Shown: positions 9,534-19,596, counted from the first letter of the stretch. The stretch: DNA of 64,000 bases from Bacillota bacterium (GCA_024653485.1 JANLFY010000004.1:1-64000), one strand, 5' to 3'. Notes: generated by a model from the letters alone, not told the origin. Program-made: numbers and translations.

Positions 9534-10806
9534 ATCTGCTCGCAAAGTCGTGCTCGCCTATTCGGGGGGCCTCGACACATCCGTTGCAATACAGTGGATC
9601 AAGGAGCGCTACCTCGCGGAGGTCATCGCCGTCGCGGTTGATGTTGGTGCGAAGAAGGACTTGGAGTTCATCAGGGAGAAGGCTCTCAGAGTAGGGGCGT
9701 GTCGATCGTACGTAGTCGACGCGCGGCGCGAGTTCTTGGAGGATTATGCGTTCAAGAGCCTCAAGGCGAATGGGCTGTACGAGGGGAAGTACCCTTTGAG
9801 CGCCGCGCTGTCCAGGCCCCTCATATCGAAGATCTTGGTGGACATAGCCCTCAATGAAGGCGCCGACGCCGTCGCACACGGCTGCACCGGAAAAGGCAAT
9901 GACCAGGTGCGCTTCGACGTGTCCATCGCTGCGCTGGCGCCTGAGCTTCGAGTCATCGCCCCGGTGCGCGAGTGGCCCATGTCACGCGAGGATGAGATGG
10001 AGTACGCAAGGGAACACGACATACCCGTCCCGGTGACCTCAGAGAGCCCCTACAGCATAGATGAAAACCTTTGGGGCAGGAGCATAGAGTGCGGCGTCCT
10101 GGAAGATCCGTGGCGTGAGCCTCCAGAGGACGCCTTCATGTGGACTACCGCACCGGAGCATTGCCCGGACAACCCCACGTACGTGGAGGTGGGTTTCGAG
10201 GCGGGCGTGCCCGTGAGCCTCGACGGAGTGAGCTTGGACCCGGTGGAGATCGTCACCCGTCTCAACATGCTGTGCGGCGCGTGCGGGGTAGGCAGGATAG
10301 ACCAGGTAGAGAACAGGCTCGTGGGCATCAAGTCCAGGGAAGTGTACGAGGCTCCGGCGGCGGTGGCGCTCATCGCGGCCCACAAAGACCTGGAGAGCCT
10401 GACCCTCCCCCGAGAGACCTACCACATGAAACAAGCCATAGACCAGAAATACGCTGAGCTGGCCTACTTTGGCTTGTGGTTCTCGCCGCTTCGTGAAGCC
10501 CTCGACGCGTTCATCGACAAGACACAGGAGACGGTGACGGGCGAGGTGAGACTGCGGCTTTTCAAGGGCTCGGTCTCAGTGGTAGGGCGGCGGTCGCCGC
10601 ATTCGCTCTACGATCGTTCGCTTGCCACGTATGACAAGCACGACGCCTTCAATCACGCGGCGTCCGAAGGGTTCATTCAGATCTTCGGGCTCCCGACGGT
10701 TGTTGCCGCAAGAGCGAGAAGCCGTGCTGCAGGGGTGGGGGAGGACTCCACTTCCGGGACGGAGAGCGGAGGCGAGGTCCTTGAAGCCGTGGGCGGGGAG
10801 ATTTGA
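9517..10806 (+). CDS. argG: Argininosuccinate synthase
   Basis: 429 residues. ATP-dependent joining of citrulline and aspartate. The PP-loop AYSGGLDTS is at residues 14-22, and the citrulline/aspartate-binding region [13 protein letters not shown] is intact. GTG 9517 is preceded by GGGAGGAAGG. The protein is about 30 residues longer than usual because of a Gly/Ser/Glu-rich tail after [12 protein letters not shown]; that tail encodes the ribosome site and start of argH in another frame. It overlaps argF by 17 nt and argH by 26 nt. Confidence 0.95.
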   Translation: MKAACKSARKVVLAYSGGLDTSVAIQWIKERYLAEVIAVAVDVGAKKDLEFIREKALRVGACRSYVVDARREFLEDYAFKSLKANGLYEGKYPLSAALSRPLISKILVDIALNEGADAVAHGCTGKGNDQVRFDVSIAALAPELRVIAPVREWPMSREDEMEYAREHDIPVPVTSESPYSIDENLWGRSIECGVLEDPWREPPEDAFMWTTAPEHCPDNPTYVEVGFEAGVPVSLDGVSLDPVEIVTRLNMLCGACGVGRIDQVENRLVGIKSREVYEAPAAVALIAAHKDLESLTLPRETYHMKQAIDQKYAELAYFGLWFSPLREALDAFIDKTQETVTGEVRLRLFKGSVSVVGRRSPHSLYDRSLATYDKHDAFNHAASEGFIQIFGLPTVVAARARSRAAGVGEDSTSGTESGGEVLEAVGGEI

Positions 10807-12199
10807 GAAAGACACCGAGGTCAAGGTCGAGGAATTCACCGCGTCGGTGCACTTTGATAGGAGGCTCTACCGCGAGGACATCGCGGGGAGCATCGCCCAC
10901 GCGCGCGCGCTTTCCGCATGCGGAGCCATTTCCGCTGACGAGGCGGAGGCGCTCGTCGCCGGCTTGGGTGCGGTGCTCGGAGACATTGAATCAGGGGCCG
11001 TGGATTTCTCGACGTCCGATGAGGACATCCACACGACGGTGGAGAGAATGCTGGGCGAGAAGGTGGGTGAAGTCGCCAAGAAGCTGCACACGGGGAGGAG
11101 CCGCAATGACCAGGTCGCCCTGGATATGCGGCTCTATGTGACAAAGGAGGCCGGGCGCTTGGTGGCGCTCATCGACGATGTTCGCAGCGCGCTCGTGGAG
11201 GTGGCGGACGCCAACGCAGAGGTGATAATGCCCGGATACACCCACATGCAGCACGCTCAGCCAGTGCTCTTCGCCCATCACATGCTGGCCTACTTTGAGA
11301 TGCTCGCGAGAGACAAGGAGAGGCTCGCGGACGCGTCGCGCCGTGCGAACGTCTCCCCCTTGGGTTCGGGGGCAGTGGCGGGCACCGCATACCAAGTGGA
11401 CCGGGAGGCGATCGCGCGCGATCTTGGGTGTTGCGGGATCACGAGGAACAGCATCGACGCGGTCTCCGATAGGGACTTCGTGATCGAGTTCCTTGCGTCT
11501 GCGGCGATCATCATGGTCCACTTGAGCCGACTGGCCGAGGAGCTCGTGCTCTGGTCGTCGCAAGAGTTTGGGTTCATCGAGCTCGACGACGCTTTCACCA
11601 CGGGCAGCAGCATGATGCCGCAGAAGAAGAACCCCGACGTGGCAGAGCTCGTGAGGGGCAAGACCGGGAGGGTCGTGGGGGATCTCGTGGCGATGCTCAC
11701 CGTCATGAAGGGGTTGCCACTGGCCTACAACAGGGACATGCAAGAGGACAAGGAGATCCTCTTCGACGCCGTGGACACCGTAGCATCATGCCTGGAGGTC
11801 ATGGCGCCCATGCTCCGGACCATGAAGGTGAATGCTGCCGCGATGCGAGAGGCTGCGGGGCGAGGCTTCACGACCGCCACGGACCTTGCGGACTACCTGG
11901 TAAGGAAGGGCGTGCCGTTTCGGCAGGCCCACGCTGAGGTGGGGCGGCTTGTGCTGCGATGTTTGAGGGAGGGAAAGGGCTTCGAGGATCTCTCCATGGA
12001 CGATTGGCACAACTTTGCCCCTGAGGCGTCCCGGGATGTGATCGCAAGCACACGGGTGGAGACGTCTCTAGCTGCGCGATCCGTCCCCGGCGGCACGGCG
12101 CCCGGGCAGGTCAAGGCGGCCCTCGCCGATGCCAGGGCAGCTCTCGGATTGAGCAGTGCTCCTCGACGCGATCCTGCGGCAGGGAAACCCGAGGAGTAA
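10781..12199 (+). CDS. argH: Argininosuccinate lyase
   Basis: 472 residues, last step to arginine plus fumarate. The fumarase/aspartase signature [12 protein letters not shown] is intact (catalytic Ser loop), with [10 protein letters not shown] and [11 protein letters not shown]. The start is TTG 10781, giving the family N-terminus [19 protein letters not shown] at 10768-10777 lies just upstream. A longer reading from 10622 would be mostly argG in another frame. The C-terminus has a short Ala/Pro-rich extension. Last gene of the arginine cluster. Confidence 0.95.
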   Translation: MKPWAGRFEKDTEVKVEEFTASVHFDRRLYREDIAGSIAHARALSACGAISADEAEALVAGLGAVLGDIESGAVDFSTSDEDIHTTVERMLGEKVGEVAKKLHTGRSRNDQVALDMRLYVTKEAGRLVALIDDVRSALVEVADANAEVIMPGYTHMQHAQPVLFAHHMLAYFEMLARDKERLADASRRANVSPLGSGAVAGTAYQVDREAIARDLGCCGITRNSIDAVSDRDFVIEFLASAAIIMVHLSRLAEELVLWSSQEFGFIELDDAFTTGSSMMPQKKNPDVAELVRGKTGRVVGDLVAMLTVMKGLPLAYNRDMQEDKEILFDAVDTVASCLEVMAPMLRTMKVNAAAMREAAGRGFTTATDLADYLVRKGVPFRQAHAEVGRLVLRCLREGKGFEDLSMDDWHNFAPEASRDVIASTRVETSLAARSVPGGTAPGQVKAALADARAALGLSSAPRRDPAAGKPEE

Positions 12200-12571
12200 G
12201 GCCGAGAACAGCGGCTTGGGAGCGATTCGCGGCGGTCTGGAGGCTCGCGGCGGTCCAGCGGCACCGTCCCGCCGCGTCTCTCACGCGGGCGCTTCGCAAG
12301 CCAGGCCCGGGCCACGGGTGCGGTGTCTCGAGAGGCTGGCAGTTGATTTTTCCCCCGCCCTGCCCACGTGACAGCAGGATAACGTCGCTTTTCGCCGTAT
12401 CCATATGCGACACCCGTACACATTCGGGAGGGCAGACGACCCGGGCAGCGTTCCGGGGCTCGCGGCCGCGGCCGACTCGAGCGAGCGTCGCGGGCGAGCG
12501 GCGCGGAGCCGGTTGTTCCGGCGGGGCGGCACCATCCCACAAACAAGGGTGCAGGAGGTTCACAGCAAACG
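12200..12571 (+). other. Intergenic region between argH and the aspartate kinase gene
   Basis: 372 nt without a credible gene. It contains an 11-bp direct repeat, TCGCGGCGGTC, at about 12227 and 12249. AGGAGG at 12553-12558 is the ribosome site of the downstream gene. I looked for a lysine riboswitch or T-box and found neither conserved core. No clear terminator or promoter. Confidence 0.5.
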
Positions 12572-13780
12572 GTGCGCATAATCGTGCAGAAGTTCGGGGG
12601 GACATCCGTCGGAGACGAAGAGGCACGCCTGAAAGCTCGAGACAGGGTGATTTCAGCAAGGCAACAGGGATTCGATCCCGTCGTCGTAGTGTCCGCCATG
12701 GGTCGGCGTCCAAGTCCGTACGCCACCGACTCGCTTCTGGACCTCGTGCGGGGCAGGGGCCTGCCTGTTGATGCGAGGGCGCTGGACCTCCTCGCGTCGT
12801 GCGGGGAGATCATAAGCTCTGTCGTGATGGCGGGTCACCTCAGGGCGGCGGGGCTCGAAGCAGTCCCACTGACGGGCGCGCAGGCCGGGATACGCACTGA
12901 CGCGGAGTTCGGAGACGCTAGCATCCAGGGCATAAACACCGCTCGATTGCTCGATGTGCTTGCATCCGGACAGATCCCGGTAGTTGCCGGCTTTCAGGGG
13001 GTGACCGACGACGGCGAGACGACCACCCTCGGCCGGGGAGGGAGCGACACCACGGCGACCGCGCTTGGGGTGGCGTTGAGGGCGGAGTGCGTGGAGATAT
13101 ACACGGATGTCGAGGGAGTCATGACCGTCGACCCGAAGATCGTTCCTGATGCCAGACTGATCTCGGCAATCACGTATTTCGAGGTCGAGGAGCTCGCCAA
13201 CAACGGCGCGAAGGTGGTCCACCCCAGGGCGGTTCACATAGCACAACAAGGCGGCATTCCGGTGAGGGTGCGGAGCACTTTTGCGGAATCCGAGGGCACG
13301 TTCATAACGGATGAGGTAGAGCGACGAGTGATAACAGGCATCGCCCACGTGGACGGACTCGCCCGCGTGGAGGCGCTCTATCCGAATCCTGCTGAGCCGT
13401 CCAGGGCTAGGGTGGCCATACTCAAGGCGATCAGCACGATTGGGATCAACGTCGACTTCATAAACGTCACCCCTCGAGCCATCCTCTTCACCGTGAAGGA
13501 CGAATTCGCTAGAGCAGCCGAGGAAGCGCTGAGGTCGGAGGGATACGCATGCCATGTCATGGCGGAGTGCGCTAAGGTGTCGGTGGTGGGCGCAGGCATG
13601 CAAGAAGTGCCGGGCGTGATGGCGAGGGTGGTGGAGTCCCTTCACCGGGCGGGCGTTCACATAATGCAGACGGTCGACTCGGAGATCACCATCTCCTGCC
13701 TCATCGACCAAGCAAGCGTGGCGCGCGCGGTGCGCGCCCTGTACGACGAGTTCGACCTGGGGTCACCGGGAAGCAGCTAG
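12572..13780 (+). CDS. lysC: Aspartate kinase
   Basis: 402 residues, monofunctional. It phosphorylates aspartate, entering lysine, threonine, methionine and diaminopimelate synthesis. N-terminal KFGGTSVGD is the kinase signature, with LGRGGSDTTATALG (substrate/ATP) and EIYTDVEGVMTVDPK. Two ACT-like regulatory domains follow (near VAILKAISTIGINVDFIN and VSVVGAGMQEVPGVMARV), so amino-acid feedback is expected. GTG start with AGGAGG 13 nt upstream. A hairpin terminator follows. Its placement beside argG/argH may reflect shared use of aspartate (inference). Confidence 0.93.
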   Translation: MRIIVQKFGGTSVGDEEARLKARDRVISARQQGFDPVVVVSAMGRRPSPYATDSLLDLVRGRGLPVDARALDLLASCGEIISSVVMAGHLRAAGLEAVPLTGAQAGIRTDAEFGDASIQGINTARLLDVLASGQIPVVAGFQGVTDDGETTTLGRGGSDTTATALGVALRAECVEIYTDVEGVMTVDPKIVPDARLISAITYFEVEELANNGAKVVHPRAVHIAQQGGIPVRVRSTFAESEGTFITDEVERRVITGIAHVDGLARVEALYPNPAEPSRARVAILKAISTIGINVDFINVTPRAILFTVKDEFARAAEEALRSEGYACHVMAECAKVSVVGAGMQEVPGVMARVVESLHRAGVHIMQTVDSEITISCLIDQASVARAVRALYDEFDLGSPGSS

Positions 13781-13832
13781 TGACGCGGGGTGATCGCACA
13801 AGTAGATCGTACAAGTAGTCGGGGCGACGGGG

Positions 13833-13875
13833 CCAGGGCAGGGAATGAGAACCTGTCCTGGCTTTCAGTTTCCTT
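13833..13875 (+). terminator. Terminator after aspartate kinase
   Basis: Stem CCAGGGCAGG (13833-13842) with CCTGTCCTGG (13852-13861), one mismatch, 9-nt loop, then CTTTCAGTTTCC. Confidence 0.75.
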
Positions 13876-14215
13876 CGGTGCCATCACTTACATGAGCGCA
13901 CGCACGAGCTTCATGAAGGAATAGCGAGTAATACGGAGAATTACGGGAAGCACAGGGGCCGTTCAGCTGGCCATGAAGCTATACAACGCAACGATGTTCA
14001 TTTCGACGCAGTAGACGGAGCATGAATTCCAGACTCGGCAGGCGGCGGAAAGGAGGTGCCTCCCCAGAAAGCGCCGGAGGCCGAGACATGTAATACAGAG
14101 CACACATCGCAGCCGGGGGACGCAAGCAAGGAAACAAGGCTACTTGCCGAAGGCCCCCATCGCAGCAAGACCTGAAGCAGTCACGAACCACAAGACACAC
14201 CAAGGGGGATGAACG
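13876..14215 (+). other. Leader region of the porin-like gene
   Basis: 340 nt without a credible gene. It is less GC-rich than its surroundings and ends with AAGGGGG about 7 nt before the porin start. It presumably holds that gene's promoter and 5' leader, but I could not fix a convincing -35/-10 pair or a known riboswitch. Confidence 0.4.
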
Positions 14216-15709
14216 ATGAGAAGAATAGTCGCTGCACTAGCCGCTATAGTGGCTCTAGCCATGGCGGCGCCGGTGTGGGCGGCCCCCGCAATCGACCTCG
14301 GAGGGTCCTTGGAGACCACTTTCCAAGTGACTCCCGCGGGGTCGGACAACAACGGGATCACCGCCACATCTGACCTACGCCTCAACTTCTCCATGGAGAT
14401 GGCCTCAGGCCAGCAAATACGGGCATTCGTGGGATTCGAGCCCATAGAATACGCTCCTTTCGGCCCGAGCACCGACCCGAATCCGGGGTCCGACGCCCTG
14501 GCGGGCGGGAACATGGATGCAAAGGGGCTTACGCCTGTTACGCTCGGCCTCGCGCAGCTCACTATCGAGAAAGCGTATCTCGAGACGACCGGCCCATTCC
14601 TTACGGGTGGACAGGACGTCACCACCAGATTGGGAGATCTTGCCGTTGACTACTCGCCCTACATAGCTCACGTCTCCGAGACGGACGGCGTGATCGAGGG
14701 CGCGCAAGTGAGCGGCGTGCGCGTCGGCCCGGTGGAGCTCGGCGCGTTCTACGGCTGGGCGACCCGGCAGATCTCCGAAGACCAGCAGGAGCGGTTCGCC
14801 AACGCCGGAGTCGCGGCCGCCGCGGACATTCAGGGTATCGGCCTCACCGGCGCGGCCGTGAAGACCGGCGACGACATCGCCCTTGCCGGAACTGTTCGCT
14901 TCGCACCGGTTCCGGGTCTCGACCTGACCGGCGCGGCCGCATGGGACGGCTCCAACGAAGCTGCGGTCGTGAAGGCCGAGGCGGGCATCGCGGAGCTTCC
15001 CGTGCTCCCAGGGGTAAGCGCGAAACTCGGCGTGAGGGACTTCGACCCGAAGTTCAACCCGATCTACAGAGACGATCGGAAAGACGATGACGGCAACGAC
15101 ATCAACGTCGTGGACCTCAACGCCGGCAAGCGCGGCGTGAACGGCGAAGTGGCTACCACGGTCATGGGTGTGGAGCTTGTCGGGACCGCCGACTGGCACC
15201 AGCAGAGGAACGCTGACCGCCAGATCGTGGGCGAGAGGAAGAGCCTCGGCGCGACTGCCGCCACCCGGTACGCGGGTCTCGACATCGAGGCGGGCGTGAA
15301 GACCACGTGGTCCACGGTCAACGCGGACTACTCCATCCTCGAACGCCAGGTGAAGGCGGATCCTGAGATGAAAACCCTCGTCACTCTCGGCCTCGGTTAC
15401 GACGTCCCGGTCGGGCCGATAGTGGTGAACACCGAGTATGACCTCACGATGTCCAACATAGACTCGACAGTCCACGAATTGGCGGCTTCCACCGTCTTCG
15501 ACGCTCCCATGCTCTCTGGCATAGAGTTGTCGGGCAACGCCAAGTGGGCGAACGGGCAGATGGCGTACATTGGGCAAGCTGAGTACACGGCGCCCAACGG
15601 CATCGAATTCATCGGCAGCTACGCCAAGTACGATGAGGGCAACTTCGGCGACTTCACGTCGAGGCCGAATGGGTTCTGCTTGACCGCGGGAATGAAGGTC
15701 GAGTTCTAA
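14216..15709 (+). CDS. Porin-like secreted beta-barrel protein
   Basis: 497 residues with a clear signal peptide (MRRIVAALAAIVALAMAAP, cleavage after VWA). The mature chain is rich in Gly, Asp and Thr with alternating strand patterns and ends in GMKVEF; a terminal Phe is the usual outer-membrane barrel sorting signature. No SLH domain or coiled coil is seen. Length fits a 14-18-stranded porin. It stands directly before the LacI/ABC sugar locus, separated by a strong terminator, so a role in letting sugars cross the outer membrane is plausible (inference from position). The alternative is a surface-layer-type protein. RBS AAGGGGG. Confidence 0.65.
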   Translation: MRRIVAALAAIVALAMAAPVWAAPAIDLGGSLETTFQVTPAGSDNNGITATSDLRLNFSMEMASGQQIRAFVGFEPIEYAPFGPSTDPNPGSDALAGGNMDAKGLTPVTLGLAQLTIEKAYLETTGPFLTGGQDVTTRLGDLAVDYSPYIAHVSETDGVIEGAQVSGVRVGPVELGAFYGWATRQISEDQQERFANAGVAAAADIQGIGLTGAAVKTGDDIALAGTVRFAPVPGLDLTGAAAWDGSNEAAVVKAEAGIAELPVLPGVSAKLGVRDFDPKFNPIYRDDRKDDDGNDINVVDLNAGKRGVNGEVATTVMGVELVGTADWHQQRNADRQIVGERKSLGATAATRYAGLDIEAGVKTTWSTVNADYSILERQVKADPEMKTLVTLGLGYDVPVGPIVVNTEYDLTMSNIDSTVHELAASTVFDAPMLSGIELSGNAKWANGQMAYIGQAEYTAPNGIEFIGSYAKYDEGNFGDFTSRPNGFCLTAGMKVEF

Positions 15710-15759
15710 GAGAAAACCAACCTTCTCACTTGTCACGCCGCCGGTGCGTCAAACCCGGC

Positions 15760-15795
15760 AAAGCCCCTGGGCCGCCTCGGTCCGGGGGCTTTTCT
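15760..15795 (+). terminator. Terminator of the porin-like gene
   Basis: AAGCCCC (15761-15767) pairs with GGGGCTT around 15785-15791, with extra inner pairing, and runs into TTTTC. Strong GC stem followed by T residues. Confidence 0.85.
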
Positions 15796-15872
15796 CGCGT
15801 TCCAACCTCCAACGCCCAACCCCAGCACCGGGCGGCGGTGCGCTTTCACGCGACTTCCATGCGAAGTCCTCC

Positions 15873-15926
15873 TTGACACAGATGGATAGCTGACCCTATA
15901 ATGGAATCGCGCTACAACGTTGTAGC
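15873..15926 (+). promoter_or_regulatory. Consensus promoter with a perfect LacI-type palindromic operator
   Basis: TTGACA (15873-15878), 18-bp spacer, TATAAT (15897-15902): both hexamers are perfect. Starting 8 bp after the -10 is GCTACAACGTTGTAGC (15911-15926), a perfect 16-bp palindrome with central CG, the hallmark of LacI-family operators. It would cover the transcription start. The regulator encoded next very probably binds here and represses itself and the transporter operon. Confidence 0.88.
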
Positions 15927-15991
15927 CCTCAGGAGACGTTGCTATTGACTTGAACTGGACTCCGAGGGTTGCGGGCGGAGGACCCAAGATA

Positions 15992-17062
15992 GTGGCGACG
16001 ATCAGGGACATCGCGAGCAAGGCGGGCGTGTCCGTCAGCACCGTGTCCCATGTGCTGAACGGATACGGCGATATAAGCGCGGAGACCGAGAAGCGCGTTC
16101 GAGCAGTGATGCGAGAGTTGAACTACCATCCGAGCGCCCTGGCGCGGCGTCTCGTCCGGAAGAGGAGCTACGTCCTGGAATTGATGCTCTTCTCCGTCGA
16201 GGGCTTGCGCCACCCGTTTTTTTACGAGGTGATCTGTGGAATCACCGCCGAGATAGAAAAGGCCGGCTACGACCTGGTGCTCAGCGTGAAGAACGCGGGT
16301 GACAGGCGCTGGCGTGAGAGCCTCCGGAGGTGCTACGAGTCGAAAGTCGAAGGCCTCTTCCTCATGGGAACTCTGCGCGGCAGGGCGATACTCGACGAGA
16401 TCGCGAAGAGCGGAATTCCCACGGTCCTCATCGACATCCCCTTCGAAGGCCCGCGGATGACGTACGTCACCTCCGACAACGTAGGTGGGGCCGAGTCGGC
16501 CGTGGAGCATCTCATCTCTCTCGGCCACCGGAGGATCGCATACATTGACGGACATACTCCGTCTGCCATTTCAGAAGGCAGATTCCTGGGTTATAGGCAG
16601 GCGCTGGCCCGTCATGGTCTGCCGCTGGACGAGAGGATCGTCCTCGCGGGAGACTTTACCGAAGAAGGCGGGCGAGCCGCCATGAAGAGCATACTCCAAA
16701 GCTCGCCTGACGTCACTGCGGTTTTCGCTGCGAGCGACCTCATGGCCATAGGCGCCATGAAGGCGTTGCGTGAAGAGGGGCGAAAGATTCCACTAGACGT
16801 GGCGGTCGTGGGATTCGACGACATCGAGGCGGCGTCCTACGTGAGGCCGACGCTTTCCACCGTGAAACAGCAAAGCGAGGTAATGGGCAGGAGCGCTGCC
16901 AAGGAGGTTCTGAGGTTGATCGCCAACCCTGCCAGGATACCGAAGAAGATAGTCCTCCCCGCCGAACTGGTTGTCAGGGAGTCATGTGGCGCGAGGACGG
17001 TGTCGTCTGACGGGGGTGGAACGTCTGAAGGAGGTGATACTCAGGGACAGTCGCGAGCCTAG
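15992..17062 (+). CDS. LacI-family transcriptional regulator
   Basis: 356 residues. N-terminal helix-turn-helix ATIRDIASKAGVSVSTVSHVLNG plus hinge helix NYHPSALARRL, then a periplasmic-binding-protein-like sugar-sensing domain (VTSDNVGGAESAVEHLISLGHRRIAYI, AVFAASDLMAIGAMKAL, VVGFDDIE). GTG 15992 is chosen: GGAGG at 15977-15981 is 10 nt upstream and the protein starts as the family does. TTG 15950 would add 14 residues. The effector is unknown; the adjacent ABC transporter genes suggest an oligosaccharide. Likely autoregulated through the palindrome 65 nt upstream. Confidence 0.93.
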   Translation: MATIRDIASKAGVSVSTVSHVLNGYGDISAETEKRVRAVMRELNYHPSALARRLVRKRSYVLELMLFSVEGLRHPFFYEVICGITAEIEKAGYDLVLSVKNAGDRRWRESLRRCYESKVEGLFLMGTLRGRAILDEIAKSGIPTVLIDIPFEGPRMTYVTSDNVGGAESAVEHLISLGHRRIAYIDGHTPSAISEGRFLGYRQALARHGLPLDERIVLAGDFTEEGGRAAMKSILQSSPDVTAVFAASDLMAIGAMKALREEGRKIPLDVAVVGFDDIEAASYVRPTLSTVKQQSEVMGRSAAKEVLRLIANPARIPKKIVLPAELVVRESCGARTVSSDGGGTSEGGDTQGQSRA

Positions 17063-17224
17063 AGACGAACGACCGTCAAGTCGTGTGCGGTGTCGTGCAG
17101 CGCGTGGTACCTGCAATGCGGGAAATGGCTGATCGCACGGGTTCGACGGCAGTCTGCAAATTGTTGACAGACGCCGGTAAGCGGCGGCTGGGGACACGCG
17201 AAATCAAAGAGGAGGGGACCCACT

Positions 17225-18484
17225 GTGAGAAGAACGGTTGTTTCAGTCCTGGTTCTTCTGATGCTGGTTGCCCTGCTTCTGCCTGTCGGCGCAACGGCTC
17301 AGAAGAAAGTCGCTCTGACGATCTGGACCAAGGAGGGTGAGGCGGAGGGCGTTCTGCAGGAGATTATAGCGCTCACGCAAGAGTACTCCAAGAGCCATCC
17401 GGGCGTGACTTTCGAAGTCGTGAACTACGGCGTGGAGGACCTGCGCCAGAACTTCCAGTCTGCGGCGTTCGCGGGCACGGGCCCGGATCTCCTTTGGACC
17501 GTCTCCGACCACGCCGGTCCGTTCACGGCGATGAAACTCATCAAGTCTGTGGACCAGATATTCCCCGCAGGGTACATGGACAAATTCGTCAAGCCGGGCG
17601 TGGAAGCGGTTGAGCTTGGCGGGAAGGTTTGGGGAGTCCCTCTCAGCGTAGGCAACCACCTGATGCTCCTCTACAACAAGAAGCTCATCAAGGCGCCGCC
17701 CCAGGATACCGATGAGCTCATCAAGGTAGGCAAGGAGCTCACCAAGGACCTCAACAACGATGGCAAGCCTGATCAGTACGGACTCGTGTACAACCTCAAC
17801 GAGCCCTTCTGGCTGGCTCCGTGGCTCGGAGGGTTTGGTGGCTGGCCTTTGGACGGGACCAAACCCACCCTCAACAGCCAGGCCATGGTCGACGCTCTGC
17901 AGTTCCTCCATGATCTGAAGTTTGTGCACAAGATAGTGCCAATGGAAGCCGACTACAACGCTGCCGACTCCCTGTTCAAGGAGGGGAAGGCGGCCATGAT
18001 AATCAACGGCGACTGGTCTCTCGGTGCATATGTGACCGATGATGTCAAGAAGAACGTGGATCTGGGGGTCGCGCGGATTCCCAAGGTCGTCAAGACCGGC
18101 AAATGGCCTTCGCCCATGACCAGCGGCATCTATCTGATGTTCCCCGAGTACCTCGAGGGCGACAAGCTGAACGCCGTGAAGGGGTTCGTGGACTTCCTGG
18201 TCTCGGACGAGGTCCAGCTCAGGTTCCTCCAGAAGTTCAAGAGACTGCCCGCTACGGCGAGCGCACTCAAGAGCCCACTGGTGACCCAGGACGCGATCCT
18301 GAAAGGCTCGTCTGACCAGATGGTTGTCGGAAAGCCGATGCCGACGGTGCCTGAGATGCGGGCTTGCTGGGACGCCATCAGACCCAATCAGGAGGCCGTC
18401 ATGGCTGGCAAGATGACCCCGAAGGACGCTGCGAAGGCGATGCAGGAAGCCGCCGAGAAGGCGATTCGCGAGATGACCAAGTAG
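17225..18484 (+). CDS. Sugar ABC transporter substrate-binding protein (family 1)
   Basis: 419 residues. Typical family-1 solute-binding features: LTIWTKEGEAEGVLQ at the mature N-terminus, FAGTGPDLLWTVSDHA, the interdomain hinge VPLSVGNHLMLLYNKKL, and GKAAMIINGDWSLGAY. It has a signal peptide with an ATA-Q cleavage site and no lipobox Cys. In ordinary monoderm Firmicutes such proteins are lipoproteins; a soluble one suits a closed periplasm. GTG start with GAGGAGGGGA upstream. It delivers sugar to the two permeases that follow. Substrate not determinable; the isomerase and glucokinase downstream suggest gluco- or manno-oligosaccharides. Confidence 0.9.
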   Translation: MRRTVVSVLVLLMLVALLLPVGATAQKKVALTIWTKEGEAEGVLQEIIALTQEYSKSHPGVTFEVVNYGVEDLRQNFQSAAFAGTGPDLLWTVSDHAGPFTAMKLIKSVDQIFPAGYMDKFVKPGVEAVELGGKVWGVPLSVGNHLMLLYNKKLIKAPPQDTDELIKVGKELTKDLNNDGKPDQYGLVYNLNEPFWLAPWLGGFGGWPLDGTKPTLNSQAMVDALQFLHDLKFVHKIVPMEADYNAADSLFKEGKAAMIINGDWSLGAYVTDDVKKNVDLGVARIPKVVKTGKWPSPMTSGIYLMFPEYLEGDKLNAVKGFVDFLVSDEVQLRFLQKFKRLPATASALKSPLVTQDAILKGSSDQMVVGKPMPTVPEMRACWDAIRPNQEAVMAGKMTPKDAAKAMQEAAEKAIREMTK

Positions 18485-18505
18485 GTCTCACGAAAAGCCA
18501 GGCGC

Positions 18506-18550
18506 AAGGCAGGCCCGGGCGGGAGCGCGGGTTGCGTCCGGGCCTGCCTT
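18506..18550 (+). terminator. Intercistronic hairpin between binding protein and permease
   Basis: Perfect 13-bp inverted repeat AAGGCAGGCCCGG (18506-18518) and CCGGGCCTGCCTT (18538-18550), 19-nt loop, followed by CTTCC. The short T content makes it at most a partial terminator. In such operons a hairpin here protects binding-protein mRNA or attenuates permease expression. Confidence 0.75.
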
Positions 18551-18573
18551 CTTCCAAGGTGGTGAAGGCATAG

Positions 18574-19596
18574 ATGGCTTTGACGTGGGATGTTGTGACC
18601 AGGGGGCTCGGCGAAATCGGCAGGCTGATAGGGATAGTCGCCGCGGTCGTCATCGCCCTAGAAACCATGGCGTACCTGGTTCTTCACAAGCTTCTGAAGT
18701 GCAAGTACTCGCTTCCGCTCATGCTGCTCCTTCCTGCCCTTGTCGGGGTGCTGGCGCTCATCGTATACCCGTTCGGCTTCAACGTCTACCTTGCTTTCAG
18801 CAACATGAACATGTTCCGGTTCAAAGACTTCTCTGTCGGCATTTCTTACGGCATCACCAACCTCCTCGACGTCTTCAGACTGCCTGTGCTGCAGAAAGTC
18901 ACCTTCCTTCAACTGCTCGGGCGAACGGTCCTTTGGACGGTTGTGAACGTCGTGTTCCACGTGCTGGGCGGCCTCGCCCTCGCTATCCTGCTCCACAGGC
19001 CGATGAAAGGCAAGGGGATCTACAGAACCCTTCTCGTGGTGCCGTGGGCGCTCCCGCAAGTCATCTCGGCGCTCGCATGGCGCGGCGAATTCCACTTTCA
19101 GTACGGCTTCGTCAACCTGATGCTCGAGAGACTTGGTCTGCGACCGGTGCCTTGGCTATCCGACCCAAGGTGGGCGTTTGTCGCGGTCGTGCTGGTCAAC
19201 ATCTGGCTCGGGATCCCGTTCATGATGGTAGTGCTCCTCGGCGGTCTTCAGAGCATCTCCCAGGAGTACTACGACGCGGCTCAAATAGATGGAGCATCCG
19301 GATGGCAGCAATTCCGATCCATCACGATGCCCCTGCTGAAGCCGGTTCTCACACCTGCCGTGATCCTCGGGGTAGTGTGGACGTTCAACAACTTCAACGT
19401 GATCTATCTTGTGACGAAGGGCGGTCCGATGGAAGGCACCGACCTCCTGGTCACGTCCATGTTCAAGGCGGTATTCGAGTTCTATAGGTACGGATTCGGG
19501 GCGGCATATGCCATGGTCATATTCGTGTTCCTGTTCATCTTCTCCGCAGTGTATCTGCGGCTGAGCGGCGGGTTCAAGGGGGCCTGGGAGTCATGA
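18574..19596 (+). CDS. Sugar ABC transporter permease, MalF type
   Basis: 340 residues with about seven hydrophobic segments (for example LPLMLLLPALVGVLALIVYP and AFVAVVLVNIWLGIPFMMVVL). The cytoplasmic EAA loop EYYDAAQIDGASGWQQFRSITMPLL is clear and docks to the ATPase. An extra N-terminal helix precedes the usual core, as in MalF. ATG 18574 has GGTGGTGAAGG upstream. Its stop overlaps the next permease start by 4 nt. Confidence 0.93.
   Translation: MALTWDVVTRGLGEIGRLIGIVAAVVIALETMAYLVLHKLLKCKYSLPLMLLLPALVGVLALIVYPFGFNVYLAFSNMNMFRFKDFSVGISYGITNLLDVFRLPVLQKVTFLQLLGRTVLWTVVNVVFHVLGGLALAILLHRPMKGKGIYRTLLVVPWALPQVISALAWRGEFHFQYGFVNLMLERLGLRPVPWLSDPRWAFVAVVLVNIWLGIPFMMVVLLGGLQSISQEYYDAAQIDGASGWQQFRSITMPLLKPVLTPAVILGVVWTFNNFNVIYLVTKGGPMEGTDLLVTSMFKAVFEFYRYGFGAAYAMVIFVFLFIFSAVYLRLSGGFKGAWES

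Noticed and set aside
12200-12571. Lysine riboswitch or T-box before aspartate kinase
   Set aside because: I looked for the conserved cores of both and found neither; the repeats present do not fit.
14405-15736. 443-residue reading frame antisense to the porin-like gene
   Set aside because: Arg/His-rich shadow; the sense frame has a signal peptide, ribosome site and a terminator in the right orientation.
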